Origin: Rhizophlyctis rosea
Lineage: Eukaryota; Chytridiomycota; Chytridiomycetes; Rhizophlyctidales; Rhizophlyctidaceae
Direction: 5' to 3'
Length of the DNA stretch: 64,000 nt
Assembly: GCA_027596075.1 (NCBI GenBank)
Contig: JADGJC010000005.1
Coordinates: forward strand, 186,001 to 250,000
The translations under genes and the position numbers were made by a program. The notes under the pieces were generated by a model. It was given only the letters and a program-made list of their open reading frames with translations. It was not told where the DNA came from and searched no databases. Positions 11,571 to 22,398 of the stretch are shown one piece after another (within the stretch, counting starts at the first letter, position 1; the number at the start of each line of letters is the position of its first letter).

Positions 11571-11785
11571 GCCATGGCACCCCATCTGGCAGTTTTGTTC
11601 GGATTTTGGTAAACATGGCTGCCTTCAGGGGCCCCATCGTCATTAAGGTGCCCCTATCGTTATTATTACGGTGTTTTCAGAACGTCATCGCCAACAGGTC
11701 AGCCATGTCACACCACCCAGCGTCCCTGGCAGTTTTGTTCGGATTTCGGTAAAAACATGCTAGCTTCAAAGCCCTTATCGTTATT
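11571..11785. repeat. Imperfect direct repeat, two copies plus a partial one
   Basis: Copy A (about 11571-11644) and copy B (about 11703-11785) share CTGGCAGTTTTGTTCGGATT followed by TYGGTAAA, then CATG, then CTTCA, then a GCCC..ATCGT.ATT ending. The period is about 140 bases. A third, truncated relative (GGGGCCATGATCGTTAAA) lies at 11541 and another GCCCCTATCGTTATT at about 11649. No coding frame spans the unit. Confidence 0.6.
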
Positions 11786-12442
11786 TTGTCATCATTTTTG
11801 AAAAAACGCGTCGGGATGTCACTGTTAGTGAATTTCGAGGATTGTTTTCTTTCGTGGGTGACACTTTCAGGGCAGGATTTAGTTGAAACAATGCGACTCA
11901 TGCGTTTTTGATTCTTGTTGAGACATTTTCACGAATCATCCGCTCAAACCACTTGAGAACGTGTACCGGGTAACATAAACAAAAAATGTCTGGGACGACG
12001 GAGTTTGATACCTCCGGTGTTGGTTACGACTTTTGTAAGCAGGAGACGCGTAACGCAGTGCGGTGCACCGCCTGCACACTCTGTGGGATGGGAGGGACAG
12101 CTGGCTGATGTACACAACGAAGCAACGACCCCCCTTCCTCCACCAACAAGCAGCTTGCACCTCTCAACCGGCAGCCTGCAGGTTTGAGGACCATTATTAT
12201 TCATTTATGAAGGGCGAGGAACAATCGCTCGGTATGGGTGACGTCTCGATGACTGTGTGGTTCCTCACTTAATGGAGGGGGAGGGGGTTCGTCACTATCG
12301 TGAACGTCTCTACCGTAAATACAGTGTTAGGTGTTGAAGGGTAGACTATACCAGAATCCAAGGGATGCGATGTTCGTTCCGGCGGGATGTGCGCACCCAG
12401 TGTGCAATCATCGGGACGCGACCTGATAGTGGAGATCATAAA

Positions 12443-12450
12443 TATAAAAA
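12443..12450 (+). promoter_or_regulatory. TATA box of the alcohol dehydrogenase gene
   Basis: TATAAAAA lies 132 bases upstream of the ATG at 12582, a plausible spacing for a fungal promoter with a moderate 5' UTR. Confidence 0.45.
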
Positions 12451-12581
12451 GATCCACATCACCCCCTTCCCACAATCGTTCTTCTCGTAAAACAAAATAG
12501 GAGAATTCTCAACTCGAACGAAGTTTTGAAGTATTCCAATTTCATATCCAAATCAACCCAACCACCCAATAACAACCCATC

Positions 12582-14334
12582 ATGGCACTCAACCTCGCTT
12601 CCAACGTCGCTGAGCATGTTCTCGGTGACGAACCCACTTCCACCACCCCAAAATACAAGGCGCGTCCCGGCCAGCAAATGAAGGCCATCGCCTGGTACGG
12701 AAAGGAAGACCTCAGGCTCATCGAAGTCCCTGTTCCGGCTGTCACCGACCCTGCGGACGCTGTCGTCAGGTAAAATCACTGCACACACTGCATTGGACGT
12801 TTTCCGATAGGAGCATTGGGCTTATTTCCTTTTGTTTCGTTTGCACACTACAGAGTCACTGGATCTACTATCTGCGGCTCGGACCTTCATCTCCTCCACG
12901 GAGACATCATGCAGTTGCAGAAAGGCGACATTACGGGCCACGAGGCTATGGGAATCATCGAAGAAATCGGCCCTGCGGTTAAGAACTTCAAAGTCGGACA
13001 GGTTAGTTGACTGCTTGGTTATTCAACCTTTTTCTCACCCGAGCTGACGGACATGCCTTTTCCATTTTACCCTCCCAGAAAGTCGTCCTAGCCTTCAACA
13101 TCGGCTGCGGAACATGCCGATACTGCATAGACGGACTCTACACCATGTGCGAAACAACAAACAACTCGACCGTGATGGAAAAACTCTACGGCCAAAAGCT
13201 CGGCGGTATCATGGGATACGGTCACTTTGGTGGTGGTTTTGCTGGGTGTCAGGCCGAATACGTGAGGATGCCGTTCGCGGACACTAACCTCATCGCGGTT
13301 CCGGATGATTTGCCGGAAGAGAGAGCGCTTTACCTTTCGGATATTGTGTGTACTGCTTACCATGCTGTTGAGCAGGCCGGTGTCAAGGCTGGTGAGACTG
13401 TTGGCATTTGGGTGAGTTTCTTGTCTTCCTTCAAGAACGTGAGTGTCACAACAACATCCAGTCTCACACACACTCCCTCTAGGGACTCGGCCCCGTCGGC
13501 CTCCACGTCGCCCAATGGCTCAAACTCAAAGGCGTCAGCCGCATCATCGGCATCGACAACGTCCCCTACCGTCTCGACCTCGCCAAGCGCGAATGGGGAG
13601 TCGAGCCAATCAACTTTGACGTTGACAAGAACGTGGTTGGCAGGGTCTACGAACTGGTTCCCGGTGGTCTTGATCGTGCGATTGATTGCGCTGCGTTCCG
13701 GTACGCTAAGGGCGTGTTGCATAAGGTGCAGCGATCTGTTGGGTTGGAGACGGATACGAGCGAGATTGTGAATGAGGAGATTCAGAGTGTCAGGAAGTTT
13801 GGGTGGGTTGTTTGTGTACATTTTGCGTCGCTGATTTGAGAGAATTCATTTTTGTTTTTTTTTTACAATTTTTAGTACGATCGCACTTATTGCTGATTAT
13901 GCGGGTCCCTGTAACGGATTCCTCATCGGCGCGCTTATGGAGAAAGGTAAGCATCAGCTTGTCCATTTCTGACTTGGAGTCAACCAATGCCTTAATGCAT
14001 CTGTCCTTCCTCAGGCATCAACTTGATCGGCTGTGGCCAAGCGCCCGTCCAAAAGTACTGGCACACCATCCTCAACTTGATCCAGCAAGAAAAGGTAAAT
14101 ACTCATCATACATCCACCGCTCTACAAATTCCACACTCACCTTTCTTCTCCATCACCCACCAGTTCGACCCCGTCAAAATCGTCACCCACCGCTTTCCCT
14201 TCGAGGAAGCTGTCGACGTCTACAAGAAGTTTGACGCGAAGGAAGGACAGATCATTAAAGTATTCCTTCAGACCAAGTTCTCGCCTCCTGCTTCTGCTGG
14301 ATCCCCTCCGCTTACTAGTGTGAAGGATCTTTGA
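12582..14334 (+). CDS. Zinc-dependent alcohol dehydrogenase, formaldehyde-dehydrogenase-like
   Basis: Seven exons (12582-12769, 12854-13001, 13079-13411, 13483-13802, 13876-13946, 14015-14094, 14164-14334) give 436 residues. Catalytic-zinc signatures are visible: ICGSDLHLLHG and GHEAMGIIEEIG. The structural-zinc loop follows with the spacing CGTCRYC then C (GLYTMC). The nucleotide fold starts with GLGPVGLHVAQ and the IIGIDNVPYRLDLAK strand. The length and N-terminal extension fit the FDH-like branch of medium-chain dehydrogenases, which oxidise small alcohols or aldehydes with NAD. Substrate cannot be read from sequence. A TATA box precedes the start, and introns are phase-consistent throughout. 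Confidence 0.9.
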
Positions 14335-15011
14335 ACATGGAGGTTGAAGTAGGGAGTTGTGAAATATCCATGCATATTAGGCGTTGGTGGGAGGAGTAGG
14401 AATGTGAAAGTAGTTATTTTTTGGGGCAATAAGAAAGTACCGTCCAGTATCATCGAGGTCTTCTTGGCACCATTTAAGGTCTCGGACTTCATGGGCGGGA
14501 TTGTGCACCATACAGTGGGTTGGGTGAATTGGGACAGTCCCATTCTTAGGGCAGGTTTGGTGCTGCGGTGGGATCATGATCAGTGGTGATCTTTGGAGGA
14601 CTATCGGAGTCGTTTTGGTCAAAGTGTTTAGACCTGAACGGGAAAGTGTCCCGCATTACCCCTGACGCGACGTCCCACACAATTCCCCCCGAGACCTTAT
14701 AACGACAGAACAGGAGGCCCGTACATATTGAGTGCTCCCTGTGGTGACATATTTCTGATATCACGATTAAGCGTGTAATGTTGTCCTCTACGACCGCCTC
14801 CATCATTGATGCACTGATTAGTCTGCGATCGCATGATACCCAATGACACTACTCTCACTTCACGACACACCGCCATACCCTATCATCATCAAAAATTCGA
14901 CAGCCCTCGCACGCAAATATCGCTTCCATGCCCGCAAAATTGCGAGCCAACATTCCCCCAAACTGTATATTCGCTGTCTAATTTCAATACTACGAGGAAA
15001 TCCCATCATTA
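14335..15011. other. Convergent 3' intergenic region
   Basis: Between the stops of the alcohol dehydrogenase and heme lyase genes. No supported gene, repeat or RNA seen. Confidence 0.4.
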
Positions 15012-15976
15012 CTATGCAGCATTAGCTTCCGCTTGAGATCCTCCAAAACATCTCTCCCACGTCTCCTTAAATGCCATACGTGTCCGGTCGAATAATGCTG
15101 ATGGGCTATCTATAGCGGGTCGAACGTCTACGTTGAATGCGGGGACGCCTGGTGCTTCGTCGGGTGCGGAGTAATAGTCGATAACGTAGCGGACGGGTGT
15201 GCCGCAGCGGTCAATGGTCCAGTCGTGACGGTCAAATGGCTTTTCAATGCTGTCAAAGAAGATTAGATATGAAGAACCTCCGACACCACAGAAATGGATG
15301 TGAGATCTTACCCAAACCAGGAGAAAAATCTGGCCTTTGGCGTCAGATCTTGTGGACGCCCCTGGAACTTTGTGAGATAGATTTGTTTGCAGTCGCAGTG
15401 GAATTCTCGCTCCCATCGTAGAACTTCGTCCCAGCACCCTTCATTCAAAAAGTTGTGGATTTCCACCATTGTGGGGATCTCTTCTTCCGGTGTTTCCCAG
15501 CCTTTGCGTCGTAGAGCATTGTAAAATTGCTGGGTGGGATGTCGTGAGCTCATGGATGAATGTTGGAATTGGTCAGCCGCCCTGTCGGTTACCTGTGGAC
15601 TGGGATACTCCCATGTGGAGCGCTTATCGTCTCCTTTCGGTATACTCGATTGGGTGCGTTCTGTAGATAGTTCGATGGCTTGGCCAGGTGCGGGTGCTTG
15701 GGTGAGGTTGGGCATCATGTTTTTGGGATTCAATACGTCGGAACCATTAGAGAATTTTGAATGGTCGACAGGACAGCCGCTTGCTTGTGGAGAGGAGGAG
15801 GAGTCGGATGCTGGTATTGGTGGGTGACCTGCTGGTCGTTTGCCTGCCAGGTGTGCGAAGGAGGAGTGGTCGACTGGACAACCACCGCTTTTGGCGGTAT
15901 CCACTGGAGGGTGGCCCGCAGGAGGTGCCTGTCCAGCCATAGCCGAGTGGTCTACTGGGCAGCCCGACGCTGTCAT
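15012..15976 (-). CDS. Holocytochrome c synthase (cytochrome c heme lyase)
   Basis: Three exons (15976-15593, 15529-15312, 15249-15012) give 279 residues. The N-terminus carries three GCPVDHS motifs within about the first 75 residues, the Cys-Pro heme-binding motif typical of this family, where one or two copies are common. The conserved core reads STWEYPSPQ/QFYNALRRKGWETPE, MVEIHNFLNEGCWDEVLRWE, LTKFQGRPQDLTPKARFFSW and PFDRHDWTIDRCGTPVRYVI. The DRHDW and YVIDYY blocks are family signatures. The enzyme sits in the mitochondrial intermembrane space and links heme to the CXXCH of apocytochrome c (or c1). The first intron is a multiple of three and could be read through, but removing it restores the conserved SPQ-QFYNAL junction. 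Confidence 0.95.
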
Positions 15977-16102
15977 TGTCGTCTATTAGTCTGCGAGGTA
16001 TAGAAAACGTTTGTGGTGAAAAACTGGTACGGCGATGGACAAGAAGATGGGAAGGAAAAGTTTAGGGAAAAAACAAGGCGCGAGGGAACACAATTTTTTG
16101 GG

Positions 16103-16109
16103 TGAGTCA
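16103..16109. promoter_or_regulatory. Gcn4-type site (TGAGTCA) upstream of homoserine dehydrogenase
   Basis: TGAGTCA is the half-canonical bZIP site bound by Gcn4/CpcA proteins that induce amino-acid synthesis. It lies about 195 bases before the homoserine dehydrogenase ATG in the region shared with the divergent heme lyase gene. Confidence 0.4.
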
Positions 16110-16192
16110 ATTTTCCCGAGCCGGAATCTTGGTGTCCCTGCTGCGCCATATTTACTTGCCTCATCCATCACATCAGCAAAAGCCACAAGTAT

Positions 16193-16198
16193 CACGTG
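16193..16198. promoter_or_regulatory. CACGTG E-box upstream of homoserine dehydrogenase
   Basis: The palindrome CACGTG, recognised by bHLH factors such as Cbf1 in sulfur amino-acid control, lies 107 bases before the homoserine dehydrogenase ATG. The pathway match makes it more interesting than a chance hexamer, but no function is shown. Confidence 0.3.
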
Positions 16199-16304
16199 GT
16201 CAATCCCATTCCGCAATTTCCACCACCGTTTTGTTTACCTCAGTTTCGTGTCTACTTTTAGATCTCTCCCACACTTTCATTAGCCCGCGCACTAAATAAC
16301 CACC

Positions 16305-17580
16305 ATGCCCTTCACACTAAACCTCGCAATCATCGGCCCCGGCCTTGTCGGCTCCGAGTTTCTTGCCCAAATCGCCGCGCACCAGGCGCGGGCAAGCTCC
16401 ACCCGGTTTGCCGTAGTGGCCGTCGCCAACAGCCGTCGTATGCTCCTCTCCTCCCAAGTTCCCCTCGCGAGCTGGCAGGGTGACCTTGCAGGTCCCTACG
16501 CCGCCGCGGCCGACCTGAGCAAGTTCATTGAACACGCTGCCGCCCACTCTCCCTGTGTTGTTGTCGACTGCACCAGCAATGAGACTGTTGCTGCTTCTTA
16601 CCCTGCCTGGTTGGACAAGGGTCTGCACATTGTCACACCGAACAAGAAGGCCTTCAGTGGAAGCTTGGGACTCTGGGAGGAGTTGCAGAAGAAGAGTGCA
16701 GGAAAGAGCAAGCTTTTCCATGAGAGTACCGTTGGGTATGTGCTGCTGTTTGCGCTGAATGAAACAGAAGTTGGAACGCGTCCTCAATGCCACAAACCAG
16801 TGCCGGTCTTCCCATTCTGAGCACTTTGAAGGACCTCGTCGACTCCGGTGATGAGATCGTCAAGATTGAAGGCATCTTCTCTGGTACCCTATCCTACATC
16901 TTCAACAACTTCTCCTCCACCGATGTCGCTGCTGCTCCCCAACGCTTCTCTGCCACAGTTGGTGTTGCCAAGGAGCAGGGCTACACTGTGCGTCCAGAAT
17001 GTGCAATTGATGCATTCACACGCAAAGTCTAATGTCCCGCATTGCAGGAACCTGACCCGCGTGACGACTTGAACGGCATGGACGTTGCACGAAAAGTTGT
17101 CATCCTCGGTCGTGTTGCTGGTCTCAACCTCGACCTCTCTACTCTTCCCGTCGAAAACATTGTCCCCGAACAACTCCGCTCCATCCCCTCCGCATCCGAC
17201 TTCATGGCCAAGCTTCCTGAGTTCGACGATCACTTTGCACAACTGAACGAGAGCGCCAAGAAAGAAGGCGCTGTTCTGCGATATGTTGGTGTTGTTGATC
17301 CTAACGGCAACAGCTCTGTGAAGCTTGTCAAGTGAGTACAACTTGTAATACACAGTACCGTATATTGTAGGGATTGATGTGGCTTTGTTCTTTCAGATAC
17401 GTCGGCTCCCATCCCTTCGCCTCATTGAAGGGCAGCGACAACATCATCGCATTCACCACCAAGCGCTTCCCCAACCCCTTGATCATCCAAGGTGCAGGTG
17501 CTGGCGCCGCTGTCACCGCTTTTGGCATGTTCTCTGATGTCCTCAAGATCGCCTCGCAAGTCGGGTATTCCTCTCTGTAA
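16305..17580 (+). CDS. HOM6: Homoserine dehydrogenase
   Basis: Four exons (16305-16735, 16801-16987, 17048-17331, 17397-17580) give 361 residues, the usual fungal monofunctional length. The N-terminal Rossmann motif reads LNLAIIGPGLVGSEFL. The nucleotide/substrate part includes VVDCTSNETVA and IVTPNKKAFS. The catalytic block GLPILSTLKDLVDSGDEI/KIEGIFSGTLSYIFN is the family signature, and the C-terminal VIQGAGAGAAVTAFGMFSDV closes the fold. It reduces aspartate semialdehyde to homoserine in the cytosol, the branch to threonine and methionine. Its upstream region has TGAGTCA and CACGTG words, consistent with amino-acid control. It is divergent from the heme lyase gene, 328 bases apart. Confidence 0.96.
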
Positions 17581-17794
17581 TTGTGATTGATGACCTTTGT
17601 GGGTACTAGAAAATAGATATCAGTGATGGACTGCTTCTGCATTGAACACGTCTTCACGCGAGTGACTCCTTCGACCTTGACAGTGTCGCGGTCATACCGG
17701 TTGGGGCTGCAGCCGAAATCTTTATTTACATATATATCGGTCTTATATACATTCAATTACAATCAATGAGAAAGCAACTCTTGGCCAAACCGCA

Positions 17795-18861
17795 TCAATG
17801 CCCACCCCCACCAAAAAACTCCTCCACAACCTCCAAAGCCGCAAAGCAAACCCCCATCCCCACAAAAAAACTGCAGCTCGCCCTCCCCTTCCCAGCAAAC
17901 TTGATCCCCATAGGCAACAGTTCATGCACAGAAATACACGCCATGACGCCTCCTACACTCGCCAAACACTTCGCTAGCATTGCTGGTCCTACATACCCTC
18001 TCAAGAAGGCACCACCTATGAGCACGCCCGCGGGTTTCGCTAGACCGCTTATGAGAGTGTATGAGAGGACCTTGGAGGGGGAGTGCGTGGAAACGTAGAG
18101 TGGTACGGCGACCGCCATGCCTTCGGGGATGTTGTGGAGGGCTATGGCTATTGCGAGGTGGAGGCCTAAGAGGGGGGATGAGAGGGATGAGAGGTAGATT
18201 GAGAGGCCTTCTGGGAGGGCGTGGAGGGTCATTGTTAGAAGGGTTATCGTTGAGGTTCGGGAGAGGGTGGTTGGTGGTTTAGGTTTGGTGGTGGGGTTGG
18301 CTGTTGTTGTTGATTGTGCAAGTTGGGTGGATGATGACACCTTCGTGTCTTGAGGAGGGTGGAGATGGTCCTCCTCCTCATCATCATGGTCATGTGGTAA
18401 GATCCACTCCTCCAAGATTCCGAATGCAGCGATGCCAATGAAGAACCACGTCATGGTTGTTCGATTGCCGATTTGGTCGATTGATTCGGGTATGAGGTCG
18501 AATGCTGTGATGTACATCATGACGCCGGCACTGAAGGCTTGCAGCGTTCCCATTAAGCGGTGGGTTGTGGGTGAAGATGGATCTGTGCCTGTTAGGCGGG
18601 TGAGGAGGAGGACTAAGATTCCGCCGAGCTGTGGTCGCCCGCGGGCGGGAATGTAAGTCCTCGGGGGAGTGGAAAGGATATAGTGGCACGTCAGAATCTT
18701 ACCAATGTTCCTAGCGATCCCAATGCAGTCCACATGAATGCCATCCAATGGGGACTGAACAACGCGTTTTGCACGTCTGTTGTGAAGAATTGGGCCATAA
18801 TGCTAGGCAAGGATTCGTCAGATGCAGTTGAATGGACGTGCGAGTGGTTGTGCTCTGTCAT
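17795..18861 (-). CDS. ZIP-family zinc transporter
   Basis: Two exons (18861-18703, 18628-17795) give 330 residues. Hydrophobic helices alternate with a short His/Asp-rich stretch (PHDHDDEEEDH) near residue 130, as expected for the cytosolic metal-binding loop. The conserved helix IV/V words are present: ALPEGLSIYLSS and IAIALHNIPEGMAVAVPLY, the HNxPEG motif that binds the transported metal. The C-terminus ends VCFAALEVVEEFFGGGGH. The pattern resembles the ZupT/GufA-like ZIP branch that moves zinc (and possibly iron or manganese) into the cytosol. Which membrane it sits in cannot be told. Confidence 0.9.
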
Positions 18862-19491
18862 TCCAAAGGAGAAATAACTGTTTTTAAGACCCTGATGAGG
18901 AAAATGATAGTCGGAAAAACCTCACAAACAACTAAGAAGTTCCAAAGTGCCCCCGAACGAACTTTATAGCGCTAATGCATTTTGAAAACCGGTTAGGAGA
19001 GTTTCTATCAGAGAGGCATGCATGCCAAGAAGTCCAAGAGGCCAAGACTCTTATATCTTCCATGGCCAAGACCAACCACAAGATTTCTTGGTGGGAAAAG
19101 CTAAAACGCCAAATTTCTGGCCCGGAACAACGCCACACGCCAGGACGCGTTTCCTTCTTGCACTCTGCACGGGGCCACGTGCTAAGCACTGTGCTATGTT
19201 GGCGGCACTTCTTTACTTCAATAGGTACGCACTGGCAGTTATCAGCGTTGTTCTCCATATGAGAACCAGTCGGTGGAGCAGATGTTTGCTTTGCCCTTGT
19301 ATAGCTCAATGCGTACTAACAACCCATCAAGCAATACAGAGCAAAGATGCCGACGGCGCTATTTGTAAACAAGCAAAAAATCTACACAAAAGCTCATAAA
19401 TAGCACATGGAGTTCACAGGAAACATCGCATACGCTGACTCGGGTAGCAATAACAAAAGCTATGCAAGTTTTAAGTTCCAAGCATCGAGTT
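18862..19491. other. Intergenic
   Basis: Upstream of the ZIP gene and downstream of the Rae1 gene. No convincing coding frame or repeat. Confidence 0.4.
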
Positions 19492-21257
19492 CTACAATCC
19501 CACTTCGTCAGCCGTCATGGCGTGGAGGTATATCGTTGTCCGAGGGATGTCCTATTGATGCGCAAGGGGATGTGTTGATGCACTTAGAGTAAGCAAATAC
19601 TGAAGCGCCACTCGATATACCTGCTCGGGACGTTCCACTTCGGGTGTGACTGCATAAGCCAGGACCTTTCCGGTGTAATGGAAGGATGCGGCCGAGATGG
19701 GGCCTCCGACATAAGGTGAAGCCTTGATCCTTGTCCTCGTTTCGGCGTTCCACGTAAACCTACAAATCCGCAATTCAACATCCGAAATCAGACCCCAAAC
19801 ACCTCTCAACCCATACCCTCTCCCAACCCACAACCAACTCACCACCTCCCATCCGCCCCAAACGTCGCAAAAACCCCACCAACCCCCCTCTCCCCACTCC
19901 AACTCTCCACCGCATTAACAGCCCACTTCATCTTCTCCGCCTCGCTCTCCACGCGATGGCACTTGAACGTGAAGCTCTTCTCCGGCGCTTGGGTGTATGT
20001 GATCCCAACGCGGGCGTCGGTGCCGGCGATGGCGTAGCGTGTTGGGGTGGGGTGGGGGAAGATGCGGAGGGCGCGGATGGGGCCGTAGTAGAAGGGGAGG
20101 TGGGTTGTCTGGTGGGTGTTGCAGGGGGGTTAGGATGCGTTGGGCAGTGAGGGGAGTCGTTGGGGGGCTTACTTTGTGCGGGATGGTAGGGCTGGTGGCC
20201 TGGTAGTGAGAGCGAAAGATGAATCTCAACTGATGTTTGTTGGAAGTATCCCCACATCCATCAAATGAACTTACCAAATCAAACTCGAACACCTTTCTCT
20301 CCGCTGAACCAACAACCATCAACGGATATTGCACATCTATAAAAAAGCAATCTGACCGATAAGTCTATTGGCCCCTTGCGGGCCAATAACTTCTCCCACA
20401 TACCCAAAGCATGAATCCGTTCCCCCATGTCTACCGATCTGGCAGGCGCTGGTGCGCGGAGATCCCAAAACTGATAGAAGTAGTGAGTGGTCAGAAATTG
20501 TTTTTGCACGGCGTGCTCTGCTTACGTGTAACATCCGATCCCATCCTCCTGTGCAAACGAACGAACCACATGTGGCGATCGATTTCACAGGCTATTAGGG
20601 GAAGAGCAGAGTGAACGAATTAAAATGTTTTTGAGACCTTCGGAGCAGCAGAGCGAGGTCAAAATAGTAGTTGAGTCAGAACCAAGATGGACCGCACCTT
20701 CTGGTGTTTTCCCAGATTGCCAAACATTCCCGTCGCAGCATCACAGACTGTGATGCCCCCGTTGCTTCCGCCCATGAACAATTTGGTGCCGTCCTATATA
20801 TATAGCATCAGCCGTCTTCCATTGACAGGCTCAAGTCCCATCACACATCCCCCTCACCGAGCTCCAAGCGCAACACAAGGGAGTCATATCTGATTCCTTC
20901 CTGCCAGAAACGATATGTGTAGATCCATCATCGCGCACGTCCCAGATGCGAACGGTCTTGTCGTATGAGGTTGCGGCGAGGAGGTTTGTTGTTGGCCTAT
21001 CATATGGAGCAGGGTGGAGGTTATGCTTTTTGAGTTGTACTTGATCATATGTGCAATGATGGTTGGGAGTCAAGAAGTGGCTGTTCTGCTACTCACGAGA
21101 ACCAGAGACCAGACACGACGTCGTCTGGAGGGCATGCCACCTATTATATACGAACAATGAGCCTTAAAGTTCCGGAGTGCTATTTGCGGGGAAGGGAATC
21201 TACCTGCACATCCATCACAGTGTTGTTGCCCGCAAGGTTGTCCACCTCCATAGCCAT
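19492..21257 (-). CDS. RAE1: mRNA export factor Rae1/Gle2 (WD40)
   Basis: Eleven exons join in phase to 338 residues: 21257-21204, 21140-21097, 20996-20858, 20793-20698, 20591-20526, 20470-20404, 20336-20275, 20199-20173, 20108-19846, 19759-19621, 19551-19492. WD words run in order: TNLLAATSYDKTVRIWDV, CCAWSSDGTKLFMGGSNGG, CTGGWDRMLHFWDLRAPAP, YPLMVVGSAERKVFEFDL, then SFTFKCHR, ATFGADGRFTWN and PISAASFHYTGKVLAYA. The FWDLR.P.P and FTFKCHR words separate Rae1 from its relative Bub3. Rae1/Gle2 is a seven-bladed propeller that binds the GLEBS motif of Nup98 at nuclear pores and supports mRNA export. One exon is only 27 bases. A second in-frame ATG two codons downstream could also start translation. 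Confidence 0.9.
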
Positions 21258-22398
21258 CGCGAACCGTTGTGATGCCTAGTGTGGTTGAATTGACCGTGAA
21301 GGTCGTGTGCTTTCAAAAGCCAGTTGGAAGGTTGGCGGTGTGGGCTAAGGACACGTTAAAAGAGGAAGGATTGTGAAAAGAGGAATAAGCTGAAAGGATG
21401 TTGTTTGCCGTGCACCCATGGTCATACTGTGATGCTCTCATGGTTTTGATGATGTTTCAAAGCAGCCGGGATCATCAAACCCATGCAGCAATGAAGGCGC
21501 CAATAGGTTTGGAACTGTATAAGTGAAACATCAAATCCAACAATGTCAAAAAGTGTGGGAGCATGGTGGCGCAAGGTGTCAAACAGTTCAAACCTGTCAA
21601 AGTTGGGCAAGCAGCTTTGATCTTCATCATTGCACCTTTCCCATCATGTTATGTGCCCCATTCGAGGGCAAAGGATGTGGCTTGGTACGGAAATTATTTG
21701 ATCTGAAAACGATGTTCTTTCCGTCCGTTCCTTCGAAACAAGATGCAACCTGAGCATTTTGCTCGGAAAAGAGTCGACCGGCGTCAAAATTCCCAAACAG
21801 CGGTCTAGACTCGAATGGACACCCTTATGACGGCTGGTACCAATTTTCAGTTTGTTTACTTGTTTGTTTACGAGTGACACATCCCGGCCGATGGAAGATG
21901 AAACAACAGAAGTAATATTTTGAGCGAAAAAGTCATCGCTCTTTCGCATCCTGACTATCCGTGTCATGCATATTTTCATTGTAAAACATCGGAAAGCCAA
22001 GATGTCTGCGGTGTTGTTCACATATCAGGCAGGCTCATGCTGTGCGATGATTGGTAAAGGGTATCAATAAATTCCGATTTGCTACCATGCGCCTAGCACA
22101 GCTCCGAAATCTCCGTGTGTTCAGAAATCTCCAGTTTTGTGAATTCTGTGTTCGACCGGTCGAACGAACCCCACAGGCGAGTTGCCTTTTTGCCTTTTTC
22201 TACAAACTTGCCTCGGCTCGGCAAGGTCAAGACCAAACACGGATTTATTCCGTCACACCAAATCCCAGCACATCAGAATAAATGCTGAAGATGAGTGAGG
22301 CTAGGTGGTATTCCAGAGATATATAAGGACCGCATCAGGGAATTTGATGCAAGCAGCAGCGATCCACCAACCCAATTCAGTTGAAGCATCTTTAAGCC
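21258..22398. other. Intergenic (1.1 kb)
   Basis: Several short frames on both strands, none with recognisable features. The last 80 bases carry the TATA box of the CBM1 gene. Confidence 0.4.
22320..22328 (+). promoter_or_regulatory. TATA box of the secreted CBM1 gene
   Basis: TATATAAGG lies 71 bases before the ATG at 22399. The second CBM1 gene (41740, minus) has TATAAAG at a similar distance, suggesting strongly regulated core promoters for both. Confidence 0.5.

Larger units (their letters stand above)
10370..12581. other. Large intergenic region (2.2 kb)
   Basis: Open frames up to about 150 codons exist on both strands near 10457-11200, but none has recognisable motifs, matching splice partners or coding-like composition. 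The part at 11541-11785 holds an imperfect direct repeat listed separately. The last 150 bases include a TATA box for the alcohol dehydrogenase gene. Confidence 0.45.

Noticed and set aside
19552..19621. Read-through C-terminus of Rae1 ending at the in-frame stop near 19552
   Set aside because: Splicing GTATAT...AATAG instead gives the family-like ending with YLHAMTADEVGL. The read-through tail resembles nothing.
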